Shown here: positions 62,115 to 64,000 of the stretch, in pieces | How the letters are laid out: each line of letters opens with the position of its first letter | How positions within the stretch are numbered: position 1 is the stretch's first letter | Assembly (NCBI GenBank): GCA_965220855.1 | Contig: CBDCQY010000002.1 | Location: 248,001 to 312,000 of the forward strand | Source of the DNA: Bin95 sp965220855 | GTDB lineage: Bacteria > Pseudomonadota > Alphaproteobacteria > Bin95 | Direction of reading: 5' to 3' | DNA length: 64,000 bases | Position numbers and translations under genes: made by a program | Notes under the pieces: generated by a model | What the model saw: only the letters and a program-made list of their open reading frames with translations | Told to the model about the DNA's origin: nothing | Database searches by the model: none

Positions 62115-62891
62115 TCAGGCCTTGCGGCGCGCCAGCCGCTCCAGCGTGGCGGCGATCATGCGCTTCGGCTCGTCGGTCTCCAGCGCGCGCGCCAGGCTGC
62201 GAATGCCGGCCTGAATGGCGTCGCCGACCGGCATCGCCTCCCACTCGCGAATCAGCTCCTTCTGCAGGCGGATGGCGCGCGGCCCGCCCTCCAGGATATG
62301 GCCGACCCAGCCCTCCACCGCCTCGTCGAGCCGCTCGGGCGCCACGACCTTCTCCACCAGACCCCAGGCCAGCGCCTCGGCCGCGTCGATATTCTCGCCC
62401 GTGTAGCAAAGCTGCTTCGCCCGGCCCCAGCCGATCAGCTGCGGAAACAGCGCGGCCTCCACCACCGAGGGCAGCCCGACCTTGACCTCCGGCATCCCGA
62501 ACACGGCCGCGTCGGTCGCCACGCGCATGTCGCAGGCGGCCGCCACCTCCAGCCCCGCGCCCAGGCAATAGCCGTTGATGCGCGCGATCACCGGCGCCGG
62601 GCAATCGCGGATCGCCTGCGACATCTCATGGATGCGGGTGATGAAGGCCCGGCCGGAAACGGGGTCGAGGCCGCCCAGCTCGCGAAGGTCGGCCCCTCCC
62701 ATGAAGGCCTTGGGGCCGTTGCCGGTCACCACCAGCGCGCGAAGCTCGGGGCGCTCGGAAAAGGAGCGGATGGCCGCCGCGAAGCCCTCGGCCGTCGCGC
62801 TGGCGAGGCAATTCAGCCGGCGCTCATTGTCGATGGCGACGCGCGCCACCCCGCGCGCGTCGATGCTGGCGTCGATCATGGCCTGCGGCAT
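62115..62891 (-). CDS. Enoyl-CoA hydratase/isomerase family protein
   Basis: The 258-residue crotonase-fold protein has GPKAFMGGADLREL (oxyanion hole) and INGYCLGAGLEVAAACDMRVATDAAVFGMPEVKVGLPS, where Glu in the PEVKVGLPS region is the usual acid/base. It hydrates or isomerises acyl-CoA. It converges on mnmA and lies downstream of the ABC exporter gene on the same strand. Confidence 0.88.
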   Translation of the reverse strand: MPQAMIDASIDARGVARVAIDNERRLNCLASATAEGFAAAIRSFSERPELRALVVTGNGPKAFMGGADLRELGGLDPVSGRAFITRIHEMSQAIRDCPAPVIARINGYCLGAGLEVAAACDMRVATDAAVFGMPEVKVGLPSVVEAALFPQLIGWGRAKQLCYTGENIDAAEALAWGLVEKVVAPERLDEAVEGWVGHILEGGPRAIRLQKELIREWEAMPVGDAIQAGIRSLARALETDEPKRMIAATLERLARRKA

Positions 62892-62940
62892 TCCGCTTCC
62901 GCTCCCCTGTCAGCGTGGCTCGTCTTCGTTCGCCGCCACG

Positions 62941-64000
62941 CTAGCCCGTTTCGGCCGCAGACGGAAAGGCGCCGTTGCGCGCCGCCTCCGCGCCGGCGGA
63001 GAACTGCATCCGGGCGAGCCGCGCATAGAGGCCGCCGGCGGCGAGCAGCTCGTCATGCGTGCCGGTGGCAACCACCCGGCCCCGGTCCAGCACCACGATC
63101 CGGTCGGCGCTCGCCACCGTGGCGAGGCGATGGGCGATGACGATGGTGGTGCGCCCGTGCGAGAGCCGCGCGAGCGCATCCTGGATCAGCCGCTCATTGT
63201 GGGAGTCGAGCGCGCTGGTCGCCTCGTCCAGCAGCAGCACCGGCGGGTCGCGCAGGATCGCGCGGGCGATGGCGAGGCGCTGGCGCTGGCCGGCGGAGAG
63301 GCGCACGCCGCGCTCGCCGAGAAAGCTGTCATAGCCTTCCGGCAGCGCCTGCAGGAACTCGTCCGCCGCCGCCGCTTCCGCCGCCCGGCGGATCTCCGCC
63401 GCGCTCGCCTCCGGGCGGCCGTAGGCGATGTTGTCGCGCGCCGTGGCGGAGAACACCACCGGCTCCTGCGGCACCAGCCCGAGGCGCGCGCGCACCTCGG
63501 GCGGCGCCGCCTCGCAGATATCCACCCCGTCCAGCAGCATCCGCCCGGAGGTCGGCGTGTAGAAGCGCAGCAGCAGGTTGAAGACCGTCGATTTGCCGGC
63601 ACCCGACGGCCCGACCAGCGCCACCGTCTCGCCGGGCGCGACCTCCAGCTCGAAGTCCCGCAGCACCGGGCGGTCCGGCAGGGCGGGATAGGTGAAGGTG
63701 ACATTGCGGAAGACGACCCGGCCGCGCGCCGGCTCCGGCAGCGGCAGCGGGTTCGCCGGCGCGACGATCTCCGGGCGCATCGCCAGCAGGTCCATCAGCC
63801 GCTCGGCCGCCCCGGCGGCGCGCTGCAGGTCGCCCACCACCTCGCTGAGCGCGCCCAGCGCCCCGGCCGCCACGATGGCGTAGAACACGAAGGCGGCGAG
63901 GTCGCCGGGGGAGATCGCCCCCGACATCACATCGCGCCCGCCGAGCCAGAGAATGGTGCACACCGAGCCGAGCGCCAGCACGATCACGATGACGGTGAGC
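62941..64000 (-). CDS. ABC exporter, fused membrane/ATPase protein (5' end outside window)
   Basis: The reading frame is open to the window edge, so the start is beyond 64000. Visible are the last membrane helices, the connecting region, and a complete ATPase: Walker A GPSGAGKST, Q-loop QEPVVFSATARDNIAYG, signature LSAGQRQRLAIARA, Walker B VLLLDEATSALD and the H-loop IVIAHRL. All catalytic residues are intact, in contrast to the degenerate exporter at 16.6-19.3 kb. Probably a lipid or drug exporter. Confidence 0.9.
   Translation of the reverse strand, partial: LTVIVIVLALGSVCTILWLGGRDVMSGAISPGDLAAFVFYAIVAAGALGALSEVVGDLQRAAGAAERLMDLLAMRPEIVAPANPLPLPEPARGRVVFRNVTFTYPALPDRPVLRDFELEVAPGETVALVGPSGAGKSTVFNLLLRFYTPTSGRMLLDGVDICEAAPPEVRARLGLVPQEPVVFSATARDNIAYGRPEASAAEIRRAAEAAAADEFLQALPEGYDSFLGERGVRLSAGQRQRLAIARAILRDPPVLLLDEATSALDSHNERLIQDALARLSHGRTTIVIAHRLATVASADRIVVLDRGRVVATGTHDELLAAGGLYARLARMQFSAGAEAARNGAFPSAAETG

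Overview
The window is G+C-rich throughout (visibly near 70%), apart from one AT-rich island at about 39.9-41.1 kb. Gene content and order point to an alphaproteobacterium, probably of the Rhodospirillales type: rpsT lies beside dnaA, tig-clpP-clpX-lon-hupB is intact, and there are many ATGA/GTGA start-stop overlaps, modABC, HspQ and Tat-exported molybdoenzymes. A Sox cluster with the sulfite dehydrogenase pair SoxCD and the flavocytochrome SoxEF implies a thiosulfate/sulfide-oxidising lifestyle. The other genes suggest a heterotroph or mixotroph that takes up peptides and degrades organic acids and aromatics.

Layout. 0-7.1 kb: tail of soxA, then soxB-soxC-soxD-soxE-soxF, with a convergent SoxH-like metallo-hydrolase. 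7.2-9.7 kb: tRNA-Thr, dnaA preceded by a tightly linked rhodanese, and rpsT with a clear promoter and terminator. 9.7-15 kb: one coupled operon of an alanyl-tRNA editing protein, a 3-mercaptopyruvate-type sulfurtransferase, cystathionine beta-lyase and molybdate importer modABC, which could supply Mo for SoxC. 15-20.6 kb: a lipoprotein, an unusual operon (motif-degenerate ABC exporter, cNMP-binding protein, methyltransferase), and a DUF4143-type ATPase with a palindrome upstream. 20.6-26.5 kb: six overlapping genes for glycan synthesis. 26.5-33 kb: a PH-like membrane protein and a Yej/Opp-type peptide importer. 33-39.6 kb: SDR and carboxymuconolactone decarboxylase genes facing a four-gene operon (isoquinoline-oxidoreductase-like IorAB, a phosphotransferase, a GlcD-like flavoprotein).

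39.7-41.3 kb holds the most striking locus: an AT-rich insert encoding a 425-residue protein whose N-terminus places Thr1, Asp17 and Lys33 exactly as in proteasome beta subunits and HslV, overlapping a 66-residue charged partner. 41.4-46.5 kb: five metabolic genes. A 264-bp palindromic, MITE-like element flanked by CTAA repeats abuts the stop of an N-formylglutamate amidohydrolase gene. 46.8-53.3 kb: tRNA-Val, hupB, lon, clpX, clpP, tig, tRNA-Leu. 53.4-59.4 kb: a PDH-E1-like transketolase, a TauD-type dioxygenase, an MFS carrier, hspQ and a CoA-transferase. 59.4-64 kb: an AAA ATPase whose start codon lies inside a large palindrome, a 40-codon ORF, mnmA, an enoyl-CoA hydratase and an ABC exporter cut by the window edge.

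All calls come from reading motifs and context; no database search was possible.
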